The translations under genes and the position numbers were made by a program. The notes below the pieces were generated by a model, which saw only the letters and a list, made by a program, of their open reading frames with translations, was not told where the DNA came from and searched no databases. Positions 14,456 through 23,043 of a stretch of DNA of 64,000 nt are shown here, piece by piece. The stretch spans positions 34,200 through 98,199 of the forward strand of contig JAPLFG010000005.1 in assembly GCA_026390795.1 (NCBI GenBank), given 5' to 3'. Each line of letters starts with the position of its first letter. The stretch's first letter is position 1. Origin of the DNA: Ignavibacteriales bacterium. GTDB lineage: Bacteria; Bacteroidota; Ignavibacteria; Ignavibacteriales; Melioribacteraceae.

Positions 14456-15682
14456 ATGATCGAATTTTTTGTAGCAAAAAGATACTTGAGAGCGAAACAC
14501 AAATTAAATTTTATCACAATTATTTCGCTTCTTTCAACATTGGGAATTACAATCGGTGTTGCGGCGTTGATAATTGTCCTCTCGGTGTTCAACGGTTTCG
14601 GATCGCTCGTAACTTCTATTATGGTCAGTTTCGATCCGCATATCAGAATTTCGATTAAAGATGAAAAAGGATTCTCGCAAATTAATTCCGTTCAGGAAGC
14701 TCTAGCTAAGACAGAAAACATTTCAAGCTACTCCCCTTATGTTGAAGGGAAAGCAATTTTACTAAACAAGAAAAGTTACGAGATTGTAAATCTCAAGGGA
14801 ATTGAAAATAAAACGAATGACGAATCGTGGGGAGTTGCGTCAAAAATAATCAGCGGTAAATTCGATCTTACGGAAGGTGCATACGATAAGATAATTTTAG
14901 GAATCCCTCTCGCATTGCGTCTTTCGTCCCGCATCGGCGATACTATTACTGTTACATCGGCTTACAATATCGAAAAAACGATTACTTCCCTTTCAATTCC
15001 TCAGACAAGAAGATTTATTGTTGCCGGCATCTTTGAATCCGAAAATAGGGATTACGATGTTTCATACGTATTCACGTCGGTTTCATCTGCGCAAAGACTG
15101 TTTGGATTACACGGTAAAATTACCGGTTACGAACTTCGTTTGAATAATTTTAAGCAAGCGGAATCCGTAAAAGAAAAACTTGTAAAGAAAATTGATACAA
15201 AATTATTTTCGGTCAATACCTGGTATGATCTTCATAAACAACTTTACAATGTAATGCAGATTGAACGGTGGGCGGCTTATATTTTACTCTGCTTAATAAT
15301 TGCGGTTGCTACTTTCAACATCTTTGCTTCTCTAACAATGACCGTAATTGAAAAGAAAAAAGATATAGGAGTTCTGCGAGCAATGGGTGTAAACAAAAAT
15401 TCCGTTTTACGAATTTTTATGTATGAAGGAATTTTAGTAGGTGCGATCGGCACGTCCGTTGGGATAGGGCTTGGACTGCTGGTTTGTTATCTACAAATCA
15501 CTTATAATTTTTATCCGCTTGATTCTACTAAGTATATAATCGACGCACTCCCAATTGAAATTCGATGGACGGACATCTTTGCAATTGGCGGAATGGCAAT
15601 GTTTCTTGCGGTTGTAGCATCCCTTTATCCGGCAAGGCGCGCGTCTCAAACAATAATTATTGAAGCAATCAAATATGAATAG
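14456..15682 (+). CDS. second LolC/LolE-family permease
   Basis: A 408-residue paralogue of the preceding permease with the same layout: FVAKRYLRAKHKLNFITIIS and TM1, a periplasmic domain, then LLCLIIAVATFNIFASLTMTVIEKKKDIGVLRAMGVNKNSVLRIFMYEG and two more TMs. It starts one base after the previous stop codon, so the two are translated together. The pair would form the heterodimeric membrane part of the lipoprotein exporter, with the ATPase 20 nt downstream. Confidence 0.9.
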   Translation: MIEFFVAKRYLRAKHKLNFITIISLLSTLGITIGVAALIIVLSVFNGFGSLVTSIMVSFDPHIRISIKDEKGFSQINSVQEALAKTENISSYSPYVEGKAILLNKKSYEIVNLKGIENKTNDESWGVASKIISGKFDLTEGAYDKIILGIPLALRLSSRIGDTITVTSAYNIEKTITSLSIPQTRRFIVAGIFESENRDYDVSYVFTSVSSAQRLFGLHGKITGYELRLNNFKQAESVKEKLVKKIDTKLFSVNTWYDLHKQLYNVMQIERWAAYILLCLIIAVATFNIFASLTMTVIEKKKDIGVLRAMGVNKNSVLRIFMYEGILVGAIGTSVGIGLGLLVCYLQITYNFYPLDSTKYIIDALPIEIRWTDIFAIGGMAMFLAVVASLYPARRASQTIIIEAIKYE

Positions 15683-15702
15683 AGAAATAAAGAGTTAATA
15701 TA

Positions 15703-16380
15703 ATGAGCGAAATAATTTTAGAAGCAAAAGACATTTTCAAATCTTTCTACAAGACAAAAGAACAGAAGCTAAATATTCTTAAAGGAGTTTCTCTTCAAGT
15801 TGAACGTGGAAAGATTTCTATAATCGTTGGCGCATCCGGTGCTGGTAAAAGCACGCTGCTTCACATTCTAAGCGGATTAGACAATGCCGATTCCGGCGAG
15901 GTGAAACTGAACGGTATCAACATTTCTAATTTAAGCGATGAAAAACTTTCTTCACTTAGAAATCAGAAGATAGGATTTGTATTTCAGTTTCATCATCTTC
16001 TACCGGAATTTGTTGCCGCTGAAAATATAGCAATTCCATTAATGATTAACGGTTTGCCAAAACATAAAGCATTACAACGGGCAGAAGAATTGCTTGAACT
16101 AGTCGGACTGAGCGATCGGTCCAATCATAAACCATCTGAACTTTCCGGCGGAGAGCAGCAGCGTATAGCCGTAGCGCGCGCGCTTGCAAATAACCCGGAT
16201 ATTATATTCGCAGATGAACCAACAGGTAACTTAGATTCCGACAATAGCGAACTGCTTCACAAACTATTTGTCGAGCTTAAAAACAAATTAGGAATAACAT
16301 TTTTAGTTGTAACCCACAATCCACAGCTTGTAAACCTTGGTGACAAAGTTTTTGAGATGAAAGACGGTGTAATTCAATAA
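15703..16380 (+). CDS. lolD: LolD-type ABC transporter ATP-binding protein
   Basis: A 225-residue ATPase with Walker [10 protein letters not shown] (near residue 43), Q-loop [10 protein letters not shown], signature LSGGEQQR, Walker [13 protein letters not shown] and the H-loop THNPQ. The LLPEF-type sequence after the Q-loop is typical of LolD/MacB ATPases. It is the last gene of the three-gene operon and powers release of outer-membrane-bound lipoproteins. Confidence 0.93.
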   Translation: MSEIILEAKDIFKSFYKTKEQKLNILKGVSLQVERGKISIIVGASGAGKSTLLHILSGLDNADSGEVKLNGINISNLSDEKLSSLRNQKIGFVFQFHHLLPEFVAAENIAIPLMINGLPKHKALQRAEELLELVGLSDRSNHKPSELSGGEQQRIAVARALANNPDIIFADEPTGNLDSDNSELLHKLFVELKNKLGITFLVVTHNPQLVNLGDKVFEMKDGVIQ

Positions 16381-16532
16381 GCTCACAGTTGAAAAGCAGT
16401 AAACTAATTTGGATCAGCTTTTATCTCCATACCGGTTTAATAACTAAGATGACCAACAAGTTCAAATTTCTGTTTATTAGCAATAAAAATATTTTTCTCG
16501 AATTCATGAACTTCAATTTTTAACTTTTTGTT

Positions 16533-16958
16533 ATGAAAAATAAAATTCTGTTCCCGGCTGAAAATATAATAACAACAAAACTCTTTAATGTTGGTCAGGA
16601 TTGGGAAGTCCCGATACCCGGTTTTTTCATTATGGCTCCATTGCGTAATTTAAAATCAATTTCAGAGTTTTCAGATGAGGAATCGGCTGAATTTATGAAG
16701 CTAATCCGTAAAGTACGGAAAGGAATGCGGGAACTTCTTAAGATAGAGGAAGTTTATCTTTTTCAGAATGAAGATACTGAACATGGTTTTCATCTCTGGA
16801 TCTTTCCGCGCTATGATTGGATGGAGAAATTCGGGAGAAAAATTGAATCGGTTAGACCAATCCTGAATTATGCAAAAGAAAAGATGGCAAATGAAAAGGT
16901 ATTCAAAGAAGTAAAAGATGATGTTAAAAAGATGAAAGAATATATGCTTGATTTCTAA
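16533..16958 (+). CDS. HIT-like domain protein
   Basis: A 141-residue soluble protein resembling the histidine-triad superfamily: a central MAPLRNLKSISEFSDEE segment (as in HIT proteins, P-R-H-x-x-S), a helix EFMKLIRKVRKGM, and HGFHLWIFPRYDW, which corresponds to the HxHxHxx triad with the third histidine replaced by isoleucine or phenylalanine. HIT proteins hydrolyse dinucleotides or nucleotide phosphoramidates; the loss of one triad residue makes activity uncertain. It stands alone upstream of the VOC genes. Confidence 0.6.
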   Translation: MKNKILFPAENIITTKLFNVGQDWEVPIPGFFIMAPLRNLKSISEFSDEESAEFMKLIRKVRKGMRELLKIEEVYLFQNEDTEHGFHLWIFPRYDWMEKFGRKIESVRPILNYAKEKMANEKVFKEVKDDVKKMKEYMLDF

Positions 16959-17021
16959 CTAATGTCTGCAGCTGTTTAAAATAGAACATCCAATTGTTTT
17001 AATCGGATAGGAAAAAACCAA

Positions 17022-17495
17022 ATGCAGAAAATAACTCCATGCTTATGGTTCGATAACAATGCAGAAGAGGCAATCCATTTTTATACATCAATTTTCAAAA
17101 ATTCAAAAATTGGAAGTATTACCTGTTACGGAGAAGGAACTCCTTTCCCTAAAGGGACTTTACTTGCCGGGACATTCCAACTTGATGGAAATGAATTTAT
17201 TGCTTTAAATGGCGGACCAATGTATAATTTCACCCCGGCAATTTCATTATCAGTTGATTGCCAAACACAAGCAGAGGTAGATGAATATTGGGAGAAACTT
17301 TCCAATGGAGGATCTGAAGAAAGATGCGGCTGGCTTAAGGATAAATACGGTGTTTCATGGCAGATTGTTCCTTCTATTTTAATTAAGATGCTGGGCGATC
17401 CGGATCCGGAAAAAGTAAAACGAGTTGCATCAGTCATGCTTCAAATGATAAAACTGGATATAAATATTTTGCAGAAAGCTTATGAAGAATCTTAA
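17022..17495 (+). CDS. VOC-family protein (PhnB-like)
   Basis: A 157-residue protein of the vicinal-oxygen-chelate superfamily, PhnB/3-demethylubiquinone methyltransferase-like subgroup. It starts ITPCLWFDNNAEEAIHFYTSIFKNSKIG, has FALNGG-like FIALNGGPMYNFTPAISLSVDC and ends with CGWLKDKYGVSWQIVPSILIKML, all typical. These proteins are dimers of unknown substrate. It forms a cluster with two other small proteins (DUF1801 and a second VOC protein) on the same strand. Confidence 0.9.
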   Translation: MQKITPCLWFDNNAEEAIHFYTSIFKNSKIGSITCYGEGTPFPKGTLLAGTFQLDGNEFIALNGGPMYNFTPAISLSVDCQTQAEVDEYWEKLSNGGSEERCGWLKDKYGVSWQIVPSILIKMLGDPDPEKVKRVASVMLQMIKLDINILQKAYEES

Positions 17496-17575
17496 GTGTA
17501 GTTTAAGATTTTTTCATTTCACTGGAGAATTAAACAAATTATTAAAAGTAAATTCGAAAGGAATAAGGTGTTGCT

Positions 17576-17986
17576 ATGGCAGAGAATAAAACAAAACCAA
17601 CCGCTAATAGTGTAACTGCATTTCTCAATCAAATAAAAGATTTAACTTTACGTGAAGATTGCTTTAAAATAATCGACATGATGGAATCGGTTTCCAAATT
17701 GAAACCGGTTATGTGGGGAAGTTCAATAGTTGGTTTTGGACTTTACCATTATGTTTACGAAAGTGGGCGCGAAGGTGATACGGTTGTGCTTGGTTTTTCT
17801 CCAAGGAAACAGAATATTTCTTTATATCTAATGGGCGGCTTGGAACCATTAAAAAATGAGCTGGAAAAACTCGGTAAGCACAAAACCGGTAAGGCATGCC
17901 TTTATATCAAATCGTTAAATGAGATCAACACTCCCGTATTAAATAAAATGATTTCGAAAGCATGGAAAAATAGAAAAAAGGATTAG
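17576..17986 (+). CDS. DUF1801 (YdhG/YjhG-like) protein
   Basis: A 136-residue protein with DUF1801 features: helix REDCFKIIDMM, the KPVMWGSSIVGFGLYHYVYESG strand pair, FSPRKQNISLYLMGG and a C-terminal KACLYIKSLNEINTPVLNKMI. The family is a small domain related to iron-chaperone frataxin-like folds with no proven general function. The GGTGTTGCT leader and AAGG box precede the ATG. It lies between two VOC-family genes. Confidence 0.88.
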   Translation: MAENKTKPTANSVTAFLNQIKDLTLREDCFKIIDMMESVSKLKPVMWGSSIVGFGLYHYVYESGREGDTVVLGFSPRKQNISLYLMGGLEPLKNELEKLGKHKTGKACLYIKSLNEINTPVLNKMISKAWKNRKKD

Positions 17987-18041
17987 GACATTTTTTTTGA
18001 ATGAGTAATAATTGGTAATTAATCAAGGAATAAGTGTGCAT

Positions 18042-18440
18042 ATGGAACAATCAATCGGCGCGGTTACTTTTGTTGTTAAAGATTACGATGAAGCGATTGA
18101 ATATTTTACAAAAAAACTTCAGTTCGATTTAATTGAGGATTTTCAATTAAGCGAAGTTAAAAGATGGGTTTTAGTTTCTCCTAAAGGAAGCGGCGGAACT
18201 TCCTTACTTCTTGCGAAGGCATCAGACCAAGAGCAGGATAAATCGGTCGGGAATCAGACCGGCGGGCGTGTTGCATTCTTTCTTCATACAGATGATTTCG
18301 GACGGGATTATACGAAGATGAAAGGTATGGGTGTAAATTTTCTTGAAGAACCGAGAGAAGAATCTTACGGCAAAGTTGTAATCTTTCAAGATCTATACGG
18401 TAATAAATGGGATTTTATTCAGTATTATAAATCGGGTTAA
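18042..18440 (+). CDS. VOC-family (glyoxalase-like) protein
   Basis: About 132 residues: one glyoxalase/bleomycin-resistance half-repeat pair, GAVTFVVKDYDEAIEYFTKKLQFDLIED, RWVLVSPKG, GGRVAFFLHTDDFGRDY and EEPREESYGKVVIFQDLYGNKWDFIQY. The final EESYGKVVIFQDLYGNKWD contains the conserved metal-site glutamate region. A TTG at 18012 is in frame, but ATG 18042 matches the family start. Substrate unknown. Confidence 0.9.
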   Translation: MEQSIGAVTFVVKDYDEAIEYFTKKLQFDLIEDFQLSEVKRWVLVSPKGSGGTSLLLAKASDQEQDKSVGNQTGGRVAFFLHTDDFGRDYTKMKGMGVNFLEEPREESYGKVVIFQDLYGNKWDFIQYYKSG

Positions 18441-18723
18441 GATTTATGATGATTTCATTTTGATATTTTACGATGAAGTAATGAAGCAATAGAGTAAAAA
18501 GAAAACGATTGACTACAAATTTCTTTTACATTAAGTTGAAGCAGTACCAAATCACATCTTTAATCGGGGTACTTTGTTTTGAAATATGAACAAAGAAAAT
18601 TAATTCTCCTTTTCGCAATATTATAAATTTATATATATCATTGATAATTAATAACTATCGTTATTCTTGAAGGCAAGTAAGTAATAATTACACACGTTTG
18701 TTGTTAATAAGTATGAAAAAAAC

Positions 18724-19167
18724 ATGATTGAAAAATTCTCACTTCTAATGATTTTCGGAATTGCAATGGCACACCTCGAAGGAGTTGTTGTTGTTTATCT
18801 ACGAAAAGCTCTTGGCATTTTAGAAGAGGAATCGAATAAAAAACTTCTCGGAGAATTAGATAAGCACTTCGTTAATATTGAAAAAACCAGAGAAGCAGCA
18901 ACAATAGTAATGCTTGTTACAATGTCTCTATTAGCCGGAGAAACCTGGCTGGAAAGAATTATTATTTTTCTGTGGACCTTCGCTTTTTGGGACTTATTCT
19001 ATTATGTCTCTTTATATATTTTAATTAAATGGCCGCCGAAATTTACTACAACCGATGTACTATTCCTTATTCCACGTCCATGGATTGCACCAGTTTGGTT
19101 TCCAATCGGCGTCTCCTCAATCACTATTTTAACGATTATCCTTTTTTACATTTTTAGAATTTTTTAA
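18724..19167 (+). CDS. integral membrane protein of unknown function
   Basis: A 147-residue protein with four likely membrane segments: residues 5-27, a segment around 60-72, 78-100 (FLWTFAFWDLFYYVSLYIL) and 120-146. A soluble helical loop (LEEESNKKLLGELDKHFVNIEKTREA) lies between the first two. The WDLFYY and KWPP motifs recur, from memory, in uncharacterised environmental proteins. No catalytic motif is visible. It is preceded by about 280 bp of AT-rich DNA in which I see no gene. Confidence 0.7.
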   Translation: MIEKFSLLMIFGIAMAHLEGVVVVYLRKALGILEEESNKKLLGELDKHFVNIEKTREAATIVMLVTMSLLAGETWLERIIIFLWTFAFWDLFYYVSLYILIKWPPKFTTTDVLFLIPRPWIAPVWFPIGVSSITILTIILFYIFRIF

Positions 19168-19301
19168 AAACAAAATTTATTCGAAAGGCGCAATAAGGTA
19201 GAAGGTTGATATACAAAAATAGTTAAGCAAATAGATTTTCCGTTACCGGCTAGTAGAAGATCATTCATTAACTTATTTAATTACATTCAAGGGGTGCTAC
19301 C

Positions 19302-22148
19302 ATGAAACAAAAAATCATTCAAGTAAGTGTATTGTTATTATTGTCTTTCCTTTTCGGAAGTTTATCCTTTACCGACCTTAAAGCTCAGGAGGCAAATCAA
19401 AAAATATTACCTCTAGAACTGACTGATAAAATACCTCTGGATGGCACTATCACTATCGGTAAGTTGGATAACGGACTTACTTATTATATTCAGAAAAATA
19501 AAAAACCGGAAAAGAGAGCAGAATTACGTCTTGCGGTAAAAGTTGGTTCCGTCGTTGAAGACGATGATCAGCAAGGATTAGCTCACTTCAGCGAACATAT
19601 GGCATTCAACGGGACTAAGAATTTCAAAAAGCAGGCATTGATCGATTATCTTGAATCAATCGGTATGAAATTTGGTCCCGAAGTGAATGCCTACACTTCA
19701 TTCGATCAAACAGTTTATATGATTCAAGTTCCTACTGATAGTATTCACGTAATGCAAAAGGCATTTCAGATTTTAGAAGACTGGGCTCATAATGTCTCTT
19801 ACGAAAATGAAGAGATCGATAAAGAAAGAGGTGTAATAATTGAAGAATGGCGGCTTGGAAGAGGTGCCAGTGAAAGAATGTTCAAGAAACAGCTTCCGGT
19901 ACTTTTTAAAGATTCAAAATATGCCGAAAGGTACGTCATCGGGAAAAAAGAGATTCTTGAATCGTTCGACTACGGAACAATAAAACGATTTTATAAGGAT
20001 TGGTACCGTCCGGAATTAATGGCTGTTGTTGCTGTTGGCGATTTCGATAAATCAAAAATTGAAGCGTTAATAAAAGAACATTTTTCAAAATTGGTTGATC
20101 CGAAAGATCCGCGAGAAAGAATTAATTTTCCAATCCCGGCACAGAAAGGAACTCTATTTGCAATCGCGGCAGATAAAGAAGCTCCTATGTCAAGTGTGAC
20201 TATCTACAGTAAATCCAAAGCAGAGCCTGATATATATGTGAAGGACTTCCGCACATCAACGGTTGAAGGATTGTTCAGCGGAATGCTTTCTCAGCGTTTA
20301 AATGAATTGACACAAAAACCGGATGCACCATTTGCATATGCCGGTGCCGGTAAAGGAAGATTCCTTGGTGATCAGAATGTTTTTAATCTTATAGGATATG
20401 CAGTTAAGGATAACAAAATGGGACAGTGTCTTGATGTTTTACTTACCGAATATGAAAGAGCAAAAAGATTTGGCTTTACTCAATCGGAATTGGAACGTAC
20501 AAAAGAAAGTCGTTTGCGATCTTCAGAAAAATGGTTTTTAGAAAAAGATAAAGCCGATTCACGTGAATATGCAGAAGAATATCTGCGCAATTTTTTGCAG
20601 GATGAAATAATCCCTGGAAGAGAATATGAATATTTGTTTTACAAAAAATATCTTCCGACAATCACTCTCGCAGAAGTGAATGCTATTGCCCCTTCATTAA
20701 TGACCGGTGATAACAGAGTAATCACAATCAATATGCCGGAAAAAGAAGGACTGCAAATACCAACTGAGCAAGATCTTAAGGCCGTTATTGACGCTGTTCC
20801 GATGAAAGAGATTACGGCATATGAAGATAAAGTTTCAAATCAACCGTTGGTGGAGAAAGAACCAAAAGCATCACCAGTTGTGGATGAAAAATATCTGAAA
20901 GAAATTGATGTAACCGAATGGACTCTTGCAAATGGCGCTAAAGTGGTTTTAAAACCAACTGATTTTAAGAATGATGAAATTATGTTCATGGCAGCTAGTC
21001 CCGGAGGAAGTTCTCTGGTACACAATGCAGATTATGTTTCTGCCTCGCAGGCAGGTAATATAATCCGCCAGAGCGGAGCCGGAAGTTTCAATTATATTCA
21101 GCTTCAAAAATATTTAACCGGTAAAATAGTTTCTGTTTTTCCGTTTGTAGGAGATCTAAGCGAAGGCATCAATGGAACATGCTCACCAAAAGATTTAGAA
21201 ACCGCTTTTCAATTAATCTACCTAAACTTTACTTCGCCGAGGAAAGATAGTGCCGGTTACCTTGCATATAAAGCTCAAATGCAGAATTATTTGGCAAATC
21301 AAAAAGCTTCTCCGGAAAAAGCATTTCAAGATACAATTCAGGTTACACTTAATGATTATAATATCCGCCGCCGCCCAATGAATTCCGAATTATTGAATGA
21401 AATTGATTTCGACAAAGCATATCAGATTTATAAAGATCGTTTTGCAGATGCAAGCGATTTCACTTTTTATTTTGTCGGTAAATTCGATAAAGAAAAGATA
21501 AAACCGCTTATTGAAAAATATATAGGCAGTCTCCCCTCCATTAAACGAAATGAAACATGGAAAGATATCGGAATAAACTACCCGCAAGGGGTTGTGGAGA
21601 AAAACGTTTATAAAGGAATTGAACCGAAAAGTTTTGTTCAATTAATTTTTACAGGTCCATTCAACTGGACACCACAGAACCGTTGGGAATACGAATCAAT
21701 GAGAAATGTTCTCGATATTAAATTGCGCGAAGTTATCCGTGAAGAAAAAGGCGGAACATACGGAGTTGCAGTCTATGGATCTCCGGAAAAGAATCCTAAA
21801 GAAAGGTACACGTTTAATATCTGGTTCGGATGTAATCCCGAAAGAGTGGATGAATTAACTAAAACGGTTTTTGTACAATTAGACAGTTTGAAGAATTACA
21901 ACATTGGTGATCTTTATTTAACCAAAGTTAAAGAGATACAAAAAAGAACAAACGAAACAAATTTGAAAGAGAACCGCTACTGGCTTAGTTCCTTGTACTC
22001 AAGTTATTGGTATAATGAAGATCCTCTTCTCATTTTAGAAAAAGATAAACTTACCGAAACCCTGGATAAGTCAATTATTCAAAAGAGAGCTAAAGAAACA
22101 TTCGGTGATAATTATATTAAGGTTGTTCTGTACCCGGAGAAAAAGTAG
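19302..22148 (+). CDS. M16-family zinc metallopeptidase (insulinase/PqqL-like), exported
   Basis: A 948-residue protein with signal peptide (cleavage near LKAQE) and two M16 modules. The active-site HxxEH is H95-F-S-E98-H99 in GLAHFSEHMAFNG, with the distal glutamate in DKERGVIIEEW. The second half carries the inactive partner module (FIIRQSGAG-like region, REVIREEKGGTYGVAVYGSP). PqqL/YhjJ-type enzymes of this size degrade peptides in the periplasm. SD AAGGGGTG precedes the ATG. A strong terminator follows. Confidence 0.92.
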   Translation: MKQKIIQVSVLLLLSFLFGSLSFTDLKAQEANQKILPLELTDKIPLDGTITIGKLDNGLTYYIQKNKKPEKRAELRLAVKVGSVVEDDDQQGLAHFSEHMAFNGTKNFKKQALIDYLESIGMKFGPEVNAYTSFDQTVYMIQVPTDSIHVMQKAFQILEDWAHNVSYENEEIDKERGVIIEEWRLGRGASERMFKKQLPVLFKDSKYAERYVIGKKEILESFDYGTIKRFYKDWYRPELMAVVAVGDFDKSKIEALIKEHFSKLVDPKDPRERINFPIPAQKGTLFAIAADKEAPMSSVTIYSKSKAEPDIYVKDFRTSTVEGLFSGMLSQRLNELTQKPDAPFAYAGAGKGRFLGDQNVFNLIGYAVKDNKMGQCLDVLLTEYERAKRFGFTQSELERTKESRLRSSEKWFLEKDKADSREYAEEYLRNFLQDEIIPGREYEYLFYKKYLPTITLAEVNAIAPSLMTGDNRVITINMPEKEGLQIPTEQDLKAVIDAVPMKEITAYEDKVSNQPLVEKEPKASPVVDEKYLKEIDVTEWTLANGAKVVLKPTDFKNDEIMFMAASPGGSSLVHNADYVSASQAGNIIRQSGAGSFNYIQLQKYLTGKIVSVFPFVGDLSEGINGTCSPKDLETAFQLIYLNFTSPRKDSAGYLAYKAQMQNYLANQKASPEKAFQDTIQVTLNDYNIRRRPMNSELLNEIDFDKAYQIYKDRFADASDFTFYFVGKFDKEKIKPLIEKYIGSLPSIKRNETWKDIGINYPQGVVEKNVYKGIEPKSFVQLIFTGPFNWTPQNRWEYESMRNVLDIKLREVIREEKGGTYGVAVYGSPEKNPKERYTFNIWFGCNPERVDELTKTVFVQLDSLKNYNIGDLYLTKVKEIQKRTNETNLKENRYWLSSLYSSYWYNEDPLLILEKDKLTETLDKSIIQKRAKETFGDNYIKVVLYPEKK

Positions 22149-22158
22149 CATTCTTAAA

Positions 22159-22199
22159 TCAGCCCATAGTTTATCTATGGGCTGATAAAATATTTTTTT
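22159..22199 (+). terminator. intrinsic terminator after the M16 gene
   Basis: An 11-bp perfect stem TCAGCCCATAG/CTATGGGCTGA with a 5-nt loop, followed by an AT stretch ending in TTTTTTT. Confidence 0.85.
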
Positions 22200-22252
22200 G
22201 ATCCGTAGATTAGAAAGTGATATTATAATTTCATAATTAAAATTTTTATGAA

Positions 22253-22858
22253 ATGCTCAGCTACATAATCTTCGGATTCACATTTGCTTTCGCGGCAGCA
22301 GTTCAGCCGGGACCGCTTCTTACATATTTAATATCACAGACATTGAGCAAAGGTTGGAAGCACACGCTTCCCGCCGCGTTCGCTCCAATTATAAGCGACG
22401 GACCTATCATAATTCTTGTATTACTTTTATTAAATCAGATTCCGCTGTGGTTCGTAAAATTTCTTCATTTCGGCGGCGCGCTCTTCTTATTTTATTTAGC
22501 GTTCGGTTCTTATAAATCATGGAAAAAATTTGATATGACAGTACCCACGGAAACTAAAACCAGCCAAACATTAATGAACGCAACTCTTGTAAATGTTCTT
22601 AATCCCGCTCCTTATCTTGGATGGAGTCTTGTCATGGGACCGTTGTTTCTTAAAGGATATAGCGAAACCCCTCTAAATGGCATCTCGTTGATTGTAAGTT
22701 TTTATGTAACGCTGATCTTATGTTTAATGGGAATTATTTTTCTCTTCGCATATGCTAAAAATATCGGTCCCCGCGTTAACCGCATAACACTCGGGTTTTC
22801 TGTAATAGCATTAATCGGTTTCGGAATTTACCAGCTGTGGATGGGGATAATTTCGTAA
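22253..22858 (+). CDS. LysE/RhtB-family amino-acid exporter
   Basis: A 201-residue membrane protein with six TM segments. It has the LysE-family N-terminal AAVQPGPLLTYLISQTLSKGWK signature (the P-G-P motif), then DGPIIILVLLLLNQIP, and LVNVLNPAPYLGWSLVMGP in the middle, which matches the N-P-K/A region. The family exports amino acids, homoserine lactones or related small molecules. It is a single gene. Confidence 0.88.
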   Translation: MLSYIIFGFTFAFAAAVQPGPLLTYLISQTLSKGWKHTLPAAFAPIISDGPIIILVLLLLNQIPLWFVKFLHFGGALFLFYLAFGSYKSWKKFDMTVPTETKTSQTLMNATLVNVLNPAPYLGWSLVMGPLFLKGYSETPLNGISLIVSFYVTLILCLMGIIFLFAYAKNIGPRVNRITLGFSVIALIGFGIYQLWMGIIS

Positions 22859-22898
22859 TGAAAGAATTAATTAATCATTACGATTTTATTATATGCTT

Positions 22899-23033
22899 TG
22901 TTGTCTTAAAAGATCGTTTGTCATCACGAGCGAAGCGAAGTGATCTCATTCCAGAATAATATGCTAGAGATTGCTTTACGATTTGCCTATGGCGAACCGT
23001 TCGCAATGACTAGTTTGACTTTTGAGACGACCT
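22899..23033. repeat. MITE-like repeat with imperfect terminal inverted repeats
   Basis: One end reads GTTGTCTTAAAAG...GTTTGTCATCACGAGCG, the other, on the minus strand, GTCGTCTCAAAAGTC...GTCATTGCGAACG, giving imperfect terminal inverted repeats around a ~135-bp non-coding element. The GTCATTGCGAGCGAAGCGAAG type of sequence is widely dispersed in Bacteroidota-related genomes. Confidence 0.6.
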
Positions 23034-23043
23034 TTTAATTTAA

